Assembly: GCF_009498455.1 (NCBI RefSeq) | Contig: NZ_CP045644.1 | Location: 4,095,001-4,159,000 of the forward strand | From: Variovorax paradoxus | Lineage (GTDB): Bacteria; Pseudomonadota; Gammaproteobacteria; Burkholderiales; Burkholderiaceae_C | Length of the DNA stretch: 64,000 nt | Direction of reading: 5' to 3' | Part shown: positions 16,532-25,443 of the stretch, one piece after another | Layout of the letters: every line of letters starts with the position of its first letter | Numbering within the stretch: the first letter of the stretch is position 1 | The notes under the pieces: generated by a model | Database searches by the model: none | Seen by the model: only the letters and a program-made list of their open reading frames with translations | Told to the model about the DNA's origin: nothing | Made by a program: the position numbers and the translations under genes

Positions 16532-16948
16532 ATGAAGAGTTCCCCGGCGGAGACACCCACAGCATTCATACGGGCCATGCTCCGGGCTTACGCGCGTCAT
16601 GGCGAAACCCGGAACCTGCGTTGCAGCATGCGAACCTCCATCGCTCGCAAATTGAAGCCCCTGACGCACGCATATCAGCCCGACAGATGGAACGCTTCTC
16701 CGACCGGGCCATGCGGGAGCTCGACGACGAAGCGCTCGGCTGGTTTTCACGTCGTCTTCCCTTTGGAACAGCAGGCATGCTTTGCCGAGCGTGCCGTCAG
16801 TTCGAACAACCTCGAGCACGCCCCGCGACGCAGCCTCAGGTTCCTTCGATCAACTCTGGACGATTTTCGTGGCGAGTTGATCCGTACGGAAAGCGAAGCT
16901 CGCGTGATCCTGCACGACGGCGGTGCGCTGCGCCGGCTGATCGGCTAA
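16532..16948 (+). pseudogene. Frameshifted, truncated AraC-family regulator
   Basis: Three consecutive pieces in changing frames reconstruct the ligand-binding half of an OruR-like AraC regulator: TAFIRAMLRAYARHG from 16562, then EPALQHANLHRSQIEAPDAR to LGWFSRRLPFGTAGMLCRA in a second frame, and SSNNLEHA to DDFRGELIRTESEARVILHDGG back in the first frame. At least two frameshifts (about 16606 and 16793) are needed. The C-terminal helix-turn-helix domain is absent, so no functional regulator can be made. The rest of 16452-17041 shows nothing else recognisable. Confidence 0.75.
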
Positions 16949-17041
16949 CCATCCGGCCGAATCTGACACGACGGGGTGTGGCAAAAATCTTGGACCGACT
17001 TGCGGCGTGCCCAAGACGTGCATCATCTGCTCCGTCATGGC

Positions 17042-17827
17042 TCAGAGAATGTCTAGCGAAGACTGGATGCGTGCAATGTGCTTCGCTATGGATGCGGCGG
17101 CAATCTGTTGGTCATGCCTGGACATCCGACTGTCGATCGAAGCCGTAGTGATCGCGCCCATGACAGTGCCGGTCGCATTGCGCATCGCCATTCCGATCCC
17201 GATGACACCTGGCACGCTGTAGTGTCCGATGATGGCGTGTCCGCGGCCTTGGGTTGCACGAACGAGCGCGCGCAGCGTCGACTCCGTCAGTGAACCATAG
17301 CTGCCCAGGCGTTTCGCGTTCGCCCGGATGCATTCGTTTCGCTCCGCTTCCGACAGCGTCGACAGGATGGACAGGCCTCCTGCGCCCGTTCCCAGTGGCT
17401 GCCTGCTACCGACGTTGACGGTGAGCACCTGAACGGGGTAGGAGCCAATCACACGGGCAAGACAGATTGACTCGAACCCTATTCGGCCAATGAGGAAGGC
17501 GCTGTTTCCGGTCTCGTCCGAAACACCTCTCAGCGCCGGTTCGCACACCGTTCTCAGGTCCGCACGGTCCGCGAAAGCGGCCGCCATCTGGCGGCAGTAA
17601 TCACCCAGCACATAGCGCTTCGAGCCGGCGGGTCGCTTCAACAACCCCTGTCTCTCCAGAGCCTGGACTATGCGATGCATGGTAGGGCGTTCAAGCCCGC
17701 TAAGCGCCACAAGGTCGGCCACCGTCAGCCCGTGCGAACCGTTGGCAACCACGTGCTTCAACACACCGACTGTGCGATCGATGCTTTGCGTACCGCGTGA
17801 TTCCGTTGAGTTCATCATTTTGATCAT
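17042..17827 (-). CDS. IclR-family transcriptional regulator
   Basis: A 261-residue regulator. The N-terminal winged helix (residues about 15-75) reads SIDRTVGVLKHVVANGSHG and LVALSGLERPTMHRIVQALERQGLL; the C-terminal effector domain (85-255) contains GNSAFLIGRIGFESICLARV and GRGHAIIGHYSVPGVIGIGMAM. It is divergent from the catabolic operon starting at 18014 and is its probable regulator. The first possible ATG (17827) has no ribosome site and overlaps half of a candidate operator, so the internal Met at 17818 or 17815 may be the true start. IclR proteins respond to pathway intermediates. Confidence 0.9.
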   Translation of the reverse strand: MIKMMNSTESRGTQSIDRTVGVLKHVVANGSHGLTVADLVALSGLERPTMHRIVQALERQGLLKRPAGSKRYVLGDYCRQMAAAFADRADLRTVCEPALRGVSDETGNSAFLIGRIGFESICLARVIGSYPVQVLTVNVGSRQPLGTGAGGLSILSTLSEAERNECIRANAKRLGSYGSLTESTLRALVRATQGRGHAIIGHYSVPGVIGIGMAMRNATGTVMGAITTASIDSRMSRHDQQIAAASIAKHIARIQSSLDIL

Positions 17828-17897
17828 ATTGTGGACACAAACTCACAATCAAGATCCGTATAAACCCTATGGATTCGCGTTTCGCTAGGTTACGACA

Positions 17898-17910
17898 TCC
17901 ACATTGTGGA
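17898..17910. promoter_or_regulatory. Palindrome, candidate IclR operator O1
   Basis: TCCACATTGTGGA has perfect 6-bp arms around a central T, about 104 bases before the first gene of the catabolic operon. A half-matching site (TTGTGGA at 17829-17835) overlaps the IclR start. The same core is found upstream of the Bug gene at 26185-26195. Confidence 0.6.
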
Positions 17911-18013
17911 CATGCCTCTACTGAGATTTCTGGTTCGAAAACTACGATTCGTCCCACTGATTCGCCACCGACCGCGAATGCTTTCACCCCCCTCGTCCAG
18001 ACTGGAGCACTGA

Positions 18014-18811
18014 ATGACAACGACCCCTGATCGAAAGTATTGGCGAACCGCTATCGCTGACCCCACTCCACATGAAGGTACTCTGGTGAGGGGCTACGAC
18101 GTCCTCACTGATCTCGTCGGCAAGATCGACTTCGGCGCCATGGTGTACCTGCTCTACAAGGGAGAGCTTCCCAAGGGGAACGAGGCGAAGATCATCAATG
18201 CGATGTTCATCTCGGTCGCCGACCATGGCATTTCTCCGTCCTCGACAGTCACCCGTTTTGTGCAGGCAGCCGGTGTACCGATCCAGTGTTCGGTCGCTGC
18301 CGGCGCCATGATGTTTGGCGACGTACATGGGGGTGCCGGCGAAGAGTTCGCACGCTACATCCAGGAGCTGGTGTCCGAGGCAGCCTCGAGCGGGCGCAGC
18401 TATGAGGACGTGGCGACAGAGTACGTCGGCAAGCACAAGCGGCTGGATGGCTTCGGGCATCCGCAGCATCCCGAAGGCGATCCGCGCGGGAAGAGGCTGT
18501 TCGCGCTTGCCGAGGAGTATGGGCTTGCAGGCGACCACATCCGGATGACGCGCGAGTTGGAAAAGGCGCTGATCAAGAAGAAAAACCGCCCCCTCCTGGC
18601 AAACATCGATGCTGCGGTCGGCGCAATCATCTCGGATCTGGGAATCGACTGGAGGCTGTCTCGCGCGTTCATCGTCATTCCGCGCACGGCGGGTTTGTTC
18701 GCCCACGCATTCGAAGAGTCGGTGCGCGAGCCCGGCTGGCGCCAGATCACGCTGGACCAGGTCGAGTACGACGGCCCCGCCCGCCGCACCAACGATAACC
18801 CTGCCATCTGA
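18014..18811 (+). CDS. Citrate synthase / citryl-CoA lyase family protein, short form
   Basis: A 265-residue member of the citrate-synthase superfamily, much shorter than the 380-430 residues of true citrate synthases and close to the citryl-CoA-lyase-like domain of ATP-citrate lyase. Active-site motifs remain: the GDVHGGAGEEF loop (catalytic His at about 105) and GFGHPQHPEGDPR (second His at about 151). It should cleave or form a C-C bond between a CoA thioester and an oxo-acid. First gene of the operon, facing the IclR gene. In this setting it may release acetyl-CoA or propionyl-CoA from a branched 3-hydroxyacyl-CoA. The exact substrate is inferred only. Confidence 0.82.
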   Translation: MTTTPDRKYWRTAIADPTPHEGTLVRGYDVLTDLVGKIDFGAMVYLLYKGELPKGNEAKIINAMFISVADHGISPSSTVTRFVQAAGVPIQCSVAAGAMMFGDVHGGAGEEFARYIQELVSEAASSGRSYEDVATEYVGKHKRLDGFGHPQHPEGDPRGKRLFALAEEYGLAGDHIRMTRELEKALIKKKNRPLLANIDAAVGAIISDLGIDWRLSRAFIVIPRTAGLFAHAFEESVREPGWRQITLDQVEYDGPARRTNDNPAI

Positions 18812-18886
18812 CGGATCAATCGATTCAAAGCCGCCGCGATCTGGCTGCGGCGTCCTTTCTTAAATGCTCACGAATTGGAGAGACTG

Positions 18887-20065
18887 ATGACCGCTCGCGT
18901 CGCAATCGCTGGAATTGGAATGACCTCATTTGGAAAATTTCTCGACCGCTCGGTCAGAAGTCTTTCCGAAGAGGCTGTACGGATCGCATTCGAAGACGCC
19001 GGCATCACGGCCGATCGTGTTGACCGGGTTTACTTCGGTAATGCGGCTGCCGGTCTCGTCACCGGGCAGGAAATGGTCCGCGCCCAAGCTGCGTTGAGAT
19101 TCACCGGTCTGCTGGGCAAGCCGATGATCAACACCGAGAACGCATGCGCCACGGGCAGCACCGCGTTCCATCTGGCTTGGCAGTGCGTGCAAGCCGGGCA
19201 GGCCGACATCGTCCTGGTAGTCGGCGCTGAAAAGCTGACCCATGCCGACAAGGCGGTGTCCTTCGGTGCATTCGGGGCCGCGGTGGACATGGAAGAGAAG
19301 CTGCCCGACCACATTGGATCGGGCAGCGGCTCCATCTTCATGGACATCTACGCCGAAAGAACGCGCCGCTACATGGAAGCGACGGGTGTGACGGCGGCTG
19401 ACATTGCCCAGATCGTGGTCAAGAGCCGGCATGCAGCGTCCCTCAATCCCTTTGCCCAGTTCCGCAAGCCGACGACGGTTGAAGAAGTGCTGGCGGCCCG
19501 CATGATCAGCAACCCGCTGACGCTCCCGATGTGCTCTTCGATCGGGGACGGCGCCGCCGCGATCGTCCTCGTCTCGAGCCGCGTCGCTGCGCAACTGACA
19601 GGCGCCAGGCCGGTATGGGTGGCCACGTCTACATTGGTTTCCGGCTCGGGAGATACGACAGGCCCCAACGCTTCGGCACGGGCATCCAAGACTGCCTATG
19701 AAGAGGCGTCCATCGATCCGCGCGACGTCCACGTCGTCGAGGTGCACGATGGGGCCGCGCCCAGCGAGCTGATCAATGCCGAGATCCTGCAGCTTTGCGC
19801 GCCGGGAGAAGCCGTCCACATGCTTCGAAGCGGTGCGACAGACCTTGGCGGAAAGGTCTCCATCAATCCAAGCGGCGGATTGATCAGCCGGGGCCACCCC
19901 ATCGGGGCCACAGGCACGGCTCAGATTTTCGAGCTGGCGCAACAACTGCGCGGTGAGGCCGGTGAACGGCAGCGCCCGGCTGCCAAGGTTGGATTGGCAC
20001 AGAACTCCGGCGGCCAGGTCGGCGGTGACTCGGCCGCGGCTGTGGTGACCATCCTCACCGCATGA
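18887..20065 (+). CDS. Thiolase family protein (SCP2/lipid-transfer type)
   Basis: A 392-residue cytoplasmic thiolase that would cleave 3-ketoacyl-CoA. Visible are the N-terminal RVAIAGIGMTSFGKF, the nucleophile Cys at about 87 in ENACATGSTAF, and NPSGGLISRGHPIGATG with the catalytic His near 335. The usual second Cys motif (CxG) near the C-terminus is replaced by QNSGGQVGGD, as in SCP2-type thiolases that act on branched or sterol-like substrates. GGAGAGACTG precedes the ATG at 18887; an in-frame TTG at 18875 is less likely. Confidence 0.88.
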   Translation: MTARVAIAGIGMTSFGKFLDRSVRSLSEEAVRIAFEDAGITADRVDRVYFGNAAAGLVTGQEMVRAQAALRFTGLLGKPMINTENACATGSTAFHLAWQCVQAGQADIVLVVGAEKLTHADKAVSFGAFGAAVDMEEKLPDHIGSGSGSIFMDIYAERTRRYMEATGVTAADIAQIVVKSRHAASLNPFAQFRKPTTVEEVLAARMISNPLTLPMCSSIGDGAAAIVLVSSRVAAQLTGARPVWVATSTLVSGSGDTTGPNASARASKTAYEEASIDPRDVHVVEVHDGAAPSELINAEILQLCAPGEAVHMLRSGATDLGGKVSINPSGGLISRGHPIGATGTAQIFELAQQLRGEAGERQRPAAKVGLAQNSGGQVGGDSAAAVVTILTA

Positions 20066-20117
20066 ACCGCACCAACTGACTTCGCGACACGATTGATCGA
20101 TACATCTGGAGACTGAC

Positions 20118-21032
20118 ATGACACAGCGACTGCTGGGCAAAGTGATTGTGGTGACCGGCGCGGGCGCCGGCGTGGGCAAGGAGATCGCGCTGGAAGCGGC
20201 GCGCCAGGGTGCACGTGTGATCGTGAACGACCTGGGCGTGAGCATGGATGGCGGCGGCGGCAGTGCCGGGCCCGCACAGGAGACCGTCGACCAGATCCGC
20301 GCAGCCGGCGGCGAGGCCAGCGCCAACACCGACAGCGTGGCGGAGTGGAGCTCCGCCCATCGCATCGTTCAGCATGCGATTGACGTGTACGGCCGTGTTG
20401 ACGGGCTGGTCAACAACGCGGGCAACCTGCGCGATGGCATCTTCCACAAGATGTCCGAAGAGGACTTCGACGCGGTGGTGAAGGTGCACCTGAAGGGCTG
20501 CTTCAACATGGCCCGTGCCGTCGCGCCGCACTTCAGGAGCCAGGAGTCCGGCGCCATCGTGCACATGACTTCAACGTCCGGGCTGATCGGCAACGGCGCG
20601 CAGGCCAACTACTCCGCCGCGAAGATGGGCATTGTCGGCCTGTCGAAATCGATTGCGCTCGACATGGAGCGGTTTCACGTGCGGTCCAACTGCATCGCAC
20701 CCTTCGCATTCACCCGCATGGTGAGCTCGATCCCGACCGACACGCCGGAAGGGATGGCCCGCACGCTGGTCAACCAGCGCATGGAGGTTGCCAAGATTGC
20801 GCCGTTCACCTGCGCGCTGCTCACTGACGAAGCCCGTGACGTGACCGGCCAGATCTTCGGCGTTCGCAGCAACGAGATCTTCCTGTTCTCGCAGCCGCGG
20901 CCGATCCGTACCGCACACCGCAGCGAGGGCTGGACCGTCGATACCTGTCTTGAAGTGGCGCTGCCCATGATGAAACCCTCGTTCTTCCCGTTGGACAAGT
21001 CGCGCGACATCTTCACTTGGGATCCCGTCTGA
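20118..21032 (+). CDS. SDR-family 3-hydroxyacyl-CoA dehydrogenase
   Basis: A 304-residue SDR resembling the dehydrogenase domain of type-2 multifunctional beta-oxidation enzymes. The cofactor motif TGAGAGVG is at about 13-20, followed by VNDLGVSMDGGGGSAGPAQE, a long insert characteristic of this group. LVNNAGNLRDGIFHKMSEEDFD, the catalytic YSAAK (about 173-177) and PFAFTRM follow. It oxidises 3-hydroxyacyl-CoA with NAD+. GGAGACTGAC gives the ribosome site. Placed between thiolase and acyl-CoA dehydrogenases, it completes a beta-oxidation spiral. Confidence 0.9.
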   Translation: MTQRLLGKVIVVTGAGAGVGKEIALEAARQGARVIVNDLGVSMDGGGGSAGPAQETVDQIRAAGGEASANTDSVAEWSSAHRIVQHAIDVYGRVDGLVNNAGNLRDGIFHKMSEEDFDAVVKVHLKGCFNMARAVAPHFRSQESGAIVHMTSTSGLIGNGAQANYSAAKMGIVGLSKSIALDMERFHVRSNCIAPFAFTRMVSSIPTDTPEGMARTLVNQRMEVAKIAPFTCALLTDEARDVTGQIFGVRSNEIFLFSQPRPIRTAHRSEGWTVDTCLEVALPMMKPSFFPLDKSRDIFTWDPV

Positions 21033-21062
21033 CGGGACAGAGACAACCACCAGGAGCAAGCG

Positions 21063-22145
21063 ATGAGTGAAGAGACGCGTGACATGCTGCATGAGGCGGC
21101 CCTGCGGATATTTGCGGACAAGCCCAAAAATCTGTGGGCGGTTCTGCAAGAGTCCGGATTCGACAAGACCTTGCTGCCAGAGAGCAAGGGCGGCGCGGGC
21201 GTGAGCTGGGCGGATGCATCTAGACTTCTGATCCTCGCCGGTGAGCATGCCGCGGACGCTCTGCTGGCGGACGCAATGGTCGGGCACTGGCTTGTAGACC
21301 ATGCCGGCGTCGACGGCGCAACCTTGCCGACGGTTGCGTCGTCGGCGCACTCCGAGCAGATTCGGCTGGGTCGCACGCGCGATGGCTGGCGCGTCGATGG
21401 CAAGCTCCCCCGTGTGCCATGGGGCGGCGCATGCACGCACGTCGCGTTCGTAGTCGGGTCTGGCACAGCCGCTCAACTGATTGTCCTGTCCCGGGATGCA
21501 GCCGGCATTTCCGTCACTTCAGGCCGCAATCTCGCGGGAGAACCGCGCGATACGCTGGTGCTCGAAAACGTTGTTCCGGCGGCGGTGGTCGCGGCCCCTC
21601 TCGACGCGCGTGAGCTGCTCTCCCTGTCAGCCATCCTGCGCAGTGCGCTCATGGCCGGAGCGATCGAACGGTCGCTTGCGCTTGCCGTTGAGTACGCCAA
21701 TCTTCGCGTCCAGTTCGGGCGACCAATCGGAAAATTCCAGGCGGTGCAGCAGAACATTGCCTTTCTCGCTACGCAGGCGGCCGCCGCGCGTGCGGCAGCA
21801 GAAGCTGGCAGCGAAGCGATCGATGAATGGCTGGATGGGGTAGGCGAGCCCCTCTCGCGAAACATTGCCGCCGCCAGCGCGAAGATTCGAACGGGTGAAG
21901 CGGCGGGGCAAGCCTGTGCGATCGCGCACCAAGTGTTCGGAGCTATCGGCTTCACAGAGGAACACGAACTGCACCGATTCACCAAGCGTCTTTGGTCATG
22001 GCGAGACGAGTGCGGCAATGAGGCCTTCTGGTCTCGCGAGCTCGGCGAACGCATCCTCGCAGGAGACCCCGGACAGTCCCTCTGGCGCGCAGTGGTGCCG
22101 ATGGCGAAGGCCATCAGTGGTGCAGCAGCAGGAGCAGCACGATGA
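21063..22145 (+). CDS. Acyl-CoA dehydrogenase family protein (subunit 1 of a pair)
   Basis: A 360-residue acyl-CoA dehydrogenase homologue with a divergent N-terminal half (KPKNLWAVLQESGFDKTLLPESKGG) and a recognisable C-terminal helical domain (EYANLRVQFGRPIGKFQAVQQN, HQVFGAIGFTEEHELHRFTKR). The catalytic Glu position is unclear. Its stop overlaps the start of the next dehydrogenase gene (ATGA). Such adjacent pairs form heterotetrameric dehydrogenases with a single active site per dimer, known from sterol side-chain catabolism and other branched substrates. A similar arrangement is inferred here. Confidence 0.87.
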   Translation: MSEETRDMLHEAALRIFADKPKNLWAVLQESGFDKTLLPESKGGAGVSWADASRLLILAGEHAADALLADAMVGHWLVDHAGVDGATLPTVASSAHSEQIRLGRTRDGWRVDGKLPRVPWGGACTHVAFVVGSGTAAQLIVLSRDAAGISVTSGRNLAGEPRDTLVLENVVPAAVVAAPLDARELLSLSAILRSALMAGAIERSLALAVEYANLRVQFGRPIGKFQAVQQNIAFLATQAAAARAAAEAGSEAIDEWLDGVGEPLSRNIAAASAKIRTGEAAGQACAIAHQVFGAIGFTEEHELHRFTKRLWSWRDECGNEAFWSRELGERILAGDPGQSLWRAVVPMAKAISGAAAGAAR

Positions 22146-23281
22146 ACAAGCTTTCCTTTCCGCGCCCGAGGCAGTCCGAAATCGGCGAGCGGCTGCGCTC
22201 CGAAGTGCGCGAGTTCATCGACGGCTGGCACGGCAACCGGCACGGTGCCGCTGCTTTCAGCGGTTTTGATCCCGAGTTCAGCGAAGCACTTGGCAAGCGC
22301 GGCTGGATCGGCATGGGCTTTCCAAAGCGCTATGGCGGCGGCGGGTACGGACTGGCGGAGCGGCTCGTTGTTCTGGAAGAACTGCTCGCCGTTCGCGCAC
22401 CGATCTTTGCGCATGCGGTGGCTGAGCGCCAGAGCGGGCCGCTGCTGCTGCGCTTCGGCAGCGAGCGGCAGCGCGAGGAAATCGTTCCCCGAATTGCCGC
22501 CGGGAAGTGTTATTTCTGCATCGGTCTGAGCGAGCCGGACTCGGGTTCGGATCTCGCATCGGTGCGCACGCGTGCCATCAAGGTAGACGGTGGCTGGCGT
22601 GTGAATGGGGCCAAGATCTGGACGTCGAGCGCGCACCGCACGCATTACATGGTCCTGCTGTGCCGTACGGCGCCCGCAAGCGAAGTGCGACAGGCCGGCT
22701 TGAGCCAGTTCCTGGTTGACATGAAGACACCCGGCGTCACATGCCGGTCCATCGTCAACATCGCCGGAGACGACGACTTCAACGAAGTCCACTTCCAGGA
22801 CGTGTTCCTCTCTGACGATGCCCTCATTGGCGTCGAAGGCCAAGGCTGGCAGCAGGTCACGAGCGAGCTGACATTCGAGCGAAGCGGGCCTGACCGGTTC
22901 ATGTCCCACATGGGTGCGGTCGAGGAATTCGTCACCGCGCTCAAGCAGCAGCCATCCGCGGAGGGCGCCCGCACAGTGGGGCGCCTGGTCGCTCACCTCT
23001 CGACGTTGAGGCGGATGTCGCGTTCGATCGCAGCCATGCTCACCGCCGAGCAGGATGCCGCGTTGCATGCGGCCCTGCTCAAGGACCTCGGCACCTGCTT
23101 CGAACAGGAGATTCCCGAGACGCTTCGATTGGTTCTGCCGACCGAGCCCGAGCCGGGCGCCTCTGACGGGTACAGCGCGGCGCTGGCCAACGTCATCCTG
23201 CACGCACCGTCCTGCACGATCCGCGGCGGCACCAAGGAAGTGCTGCGCGGCATCGTCGCCAAGTCCCTCGGACTGCGGTAG
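22142..23281 (+). CDS. Acyl-CoA dehydrogenase family protein (subunit 2 of a pair)
   Basis: A 379-residue FAD-dependent acyl-CoA dehydrogenase. N-terminal RSEVREFIDGWHG, then the flavin-binding FCIGLSEPDSGSDLASVRTRA and WRVNGAKIWTSSAHRTHYM, and the C-terminal ILHAPSCTIRGGTKEVLRGIVAKSLGL that ends most family members. Start ATG overlaps the preceding gene by 4 bases, implying translational coupling and a complex of the two proteins. It would introduce an alpha,beta double bond in the CoA-activated substrate. Confidence 0.9.
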   Translation: MNKLSFPRPRQSEIGERLRSEVREFIDGWHGNRHGAAAFSGFDPEFSEALGKRGWIGMGFPKRYGGGGYGLAERLVVLEELLAVRAPIFAHAVAERQSGPLLLRFGSERQREEIVPRIAAGKCYFCIGLSEPDSGSDLASVRTRAIKVDGGWRVNGAKIWTSSAHRTHYMVLLCRTAPASEVRQAGLSQFLVDMKTPGVTCRSIVNIAGDDDFNEVHFQDVFLSDDALIGVEGQGWQQVTSELTFERSGPDRFMSHMGAVEEFVTALKQQPSAEGARTVGRLVAHLSTLRRMSRSIAAMLTAEQDAALHAALLKDLGTCFEQEIPETLRLVLPTEPEPGASDGYSAALANVILHAPSCTIRGGTKEVLRGIVAKSLGLR

Positions 23282-23324
23282 GAACTTAGTCAACCCTCAA
23301 ATGAACTCGGAAAGGCAGCCACAA

Positions 23325-24116
23325 ATGGAAACGACATCGAACACGCAAGAACTTCACCGCCGGCAGACCAACAGCGTACTGTGGCTCAAGCTGAATCGAC
23401 CGCAGGCGTTGAACTCGCTGACCCTGTCGCTCGTCGACGCGCTGACGACATCCATCAAGGATGCCCAGCGCGACCCTGATGTCCGCGTCATCGTCTTGAC
23501 AGGCGAGGGCAGGGCCTTCTGCGCCGGCGCTGATCTGAAGGATCCCGCCAGAAGCCGTCCCGAAAGCGGCGCTGAGTTTGTCCAAGCGATCGGGGCCTTG
23601 ACGGAATTGATCGAGGCATCCGGTAAGCCGGTCATCGCCGCTATCAACGGAATTGCCGTTGCCGGCGGAATGGAGATCGTGCTCGCGTGCGATCTGGTCT
23701 TCGCTGCGGAGTCTGCCCGTCTCGGCGATGCGCACTCGAACTACGCACTGTTCCCAGGCGGCGGAGCCACGGCGCGCCTGCCGAGGAAGATCGGCCTCAA
23801 CAACGCGAAGCTCGTCATGTTCACTGGTGACATACAGCCCGCTTCCGACTGGAAAGCGCTCGGACTGGTGAGCCAGGTGTTTGCCGATGACAGCTTCATC
23901 GACGACGTTTCGGCGTTTGCCGCAAAACTCGCGGCCAAGAGTCCGCTGGTGCTGGCTCGGATGAAGCAGGCGCTCAACGATGCGCTGGACCAGCCGGTGT
24001 CCATCGGGCTGCGCTACGAGCGCGCCCTGAGCAATCTGCACCACTTCTCGGCCGACCGTGTCGAAGGGCTTGCGGCCTTCAAGGAAAAGCGCCCTCCGCA
24101 GTTCACCGGCAAATAG
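23325..24116 (+). CDS. Enoyl-CoA hydratase/isomerase family protein
   Basis: A 263-residue crotonase-fold enzyme. The CoA-binding oxyanion segments are GEGRAFCAGADLKD (about residues 60-73) and INGIAVAGGMEIVLACDLVFA (about 108-128), then the ALFPGGGATARLPRKIG loop. It hydrates or isomerises the enoyl-CoA made by the preceding dehydrogenases. I prefer the ATG at 23325 with AAAGG nine bases upstream; an ATG at 23301 is in frame. The first of three crotonase genes in the window. Confidence 0.9.
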   Translation: METTSNTQELHRRQTNSVLWLKLNRPQALNSLTLSLVDALTTSIKDAQRDPDVRVIVLTGEGRAFCAGADLKDPARSRPESGAEFVQAIGALTELIEASGKPVIAAINGIAVAGGMEIVLACDLVFAAESARLGDAHSNYALFPGGGATARLPRKIGLNNAKLVMFTGDIQPASDWKALGLVSQVFADDSFIDDVSAFAAKLAAKSPLVLARMKQALNDALDQPVSIGLRYERALSNLHHFSADRVEGLAAFKEKRPPQFTGK

Positions 24117-24216
24117 TCCGTACAAAAAAGAGTCTGAGAAAAAACTGAGGCCATGGTTTGCTGATCGCGCCGATTCCGGTGACGCAGCTGATACGGACGA
24201 TTGAAGGATCAAAAGT

Positions 24217-25416
24217 ATGGAAACGAAAGACAAAGGGCCCTTGGCCGGCGTGCGTGTGATTGATATCGGCACGATGGTTGCTGGCCCGGTCGCCGCAACA
24301 CTGTTTGCCGATTTGGGCGCGGACGTGATCAAGATCGAGCAACCGGGTGGTGGAGACGCACTGCGCCACATCGGGCCGATGGTGGAAGGTGAAAGCCTTT
24401 GGTGGAACGTCGAAGGGCGGAACAAGAAGTCCGTGACGCTCGACCTGCACCATCCCGAAGGCCAGCGGATTCTGAAGGAAATGCTGAAGCACGCCGATGT
24501 GCTCGTGGAGAACTTCCGCCCTGGCATCCTGGGCAAATGGAACCTCTCGTGGGAGCACCTGAAGCAGGTGAACCCGAGGCTTGTGATGCTGAGTGTGTCC
24601 GGCTATGGCCAGACCGGTCCGTATGCGAACCGCGCAGGCTACGACCGCATTGCCCTTGCGATGGGCGGCACGTTGAACGCCACGGGCTACCCAGACCGCG
24701 CGCCGGTGAAGCTGGGCACGGCGATGGCCGACTACTCGACGGCGGTGCTCGGCGCGTTCGGAACCATGGTGGCGCTCTACCACCGTGATATGAGCGGTGG
24801 CGAAGGTCAGCAAATCGATCTGTCGTTGTACGAAACGGTGTTCCGCTTCACCGACGTGATGGTTACGGCGTACGAGAAGATGGGACTGCCGCGCGAGCGG
24901 ACGGGCAACCTTCACTTCGCCGCAGCACCGGGTGACCATTTCGAAACTTGCGATGGACGCTACATTGTCCTGACAGTGTCCAATGACCGAATGTACGGCC
25001 GCCTGTGCGAGGCCATTCCAGCCCTGGTCGGCGACGAGCGCTTTTCCAGCCACGCAAAGCGCACTGCATGCGTCGAGGTGGTCAACCAGATCGTCGCCGA
25101 CTGGATCAAGTCGCTGCCGGTTCTGGAGGTGTGCCGGGTCCTGGAAGAAAAGGGCCTCGCTTACTCCTTGATCTACTCGATCAAGGACATCGTCGCAGAC
25201 CCGCACTACGAAGCTCGGGGCTCCATCGCCACCATCGAGCATCCGCAGATTGGCGAGTTGAAGATGCCCGCTGTGCAGCCCCGCTTCAGTGGAACGCCGT
25301 CGCCGAAGATCAAGCCAGCGCCCGCTCTAGGCGCGCATACCGACGAGATCCTGCGCGAACTCTTGGGGCTTTCGATCGGGCAGATCGCCGAGCTGCGCCA
25401 GGCGGGCACGGTCTGA
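24217..25416 (+). CDS. Class III CoA-transferase (CaiB/BaiF family)
   Basis: A 399-residue family III CoA-transferase. The N-terminal Rossmann part reads GVRVIDIGTMVAGPVAATLFADLGADVIKIE, followed by SVTLDLHHPEGQ and the catalytic Asp at about 172 in GTAMADYSTAV; the C-terminal part contains SIATIEHPQIGE. These enzymes activate a carboxylic acid by transferring CoA from succinyl-CoA or a product thioester. This is the likely entry step of the pathway, since no acyl-CoA ligase gene is present in the cluster. Confidence 0.92.
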   Translation: METKDKGPLAGVRVIDIGTMVAGPVAATLFADLGADVIKIEQPGGGDALRHIGPMVEGESLWWNVEGRNKKSVTLDLHHPEGQRILKEMLKHADVLVENFRPGILGKWNLSWEHLKQVNPRLVMLSVSGYGQTGPYANRAGYDRIALAMGGTLNATGYPDRAPVKLGTAMADYSTAVLGAFGTMVALYHRDMSGGEGQQIDLSLYETVFRFTDVMVTAYEKMGLPRERTGNLHFAAAPGDHFETCDGRYIVLTVSNDRMYGRLCEAIPALVGDERFSSHAKRTACVEVVNQIVADWIKSLPVLEVCRVLEEKGLAYSLIYSIKDIVADPHYEARGSIATIEHPQIGELKMPAVQPRFSGTPSPKIKPAPALGAHTDEILRELLGLSIGQIAELRQAGTV

Positions 25417-25443
25417 GAGGCTGAACATCATGAAGGCACTGCG

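Noticed and set aside
21473..23293. A 606-codon leftward open frame
   Set aside because: It is the antisense shadow of the two acyl-CoA dehydrogenase genes.
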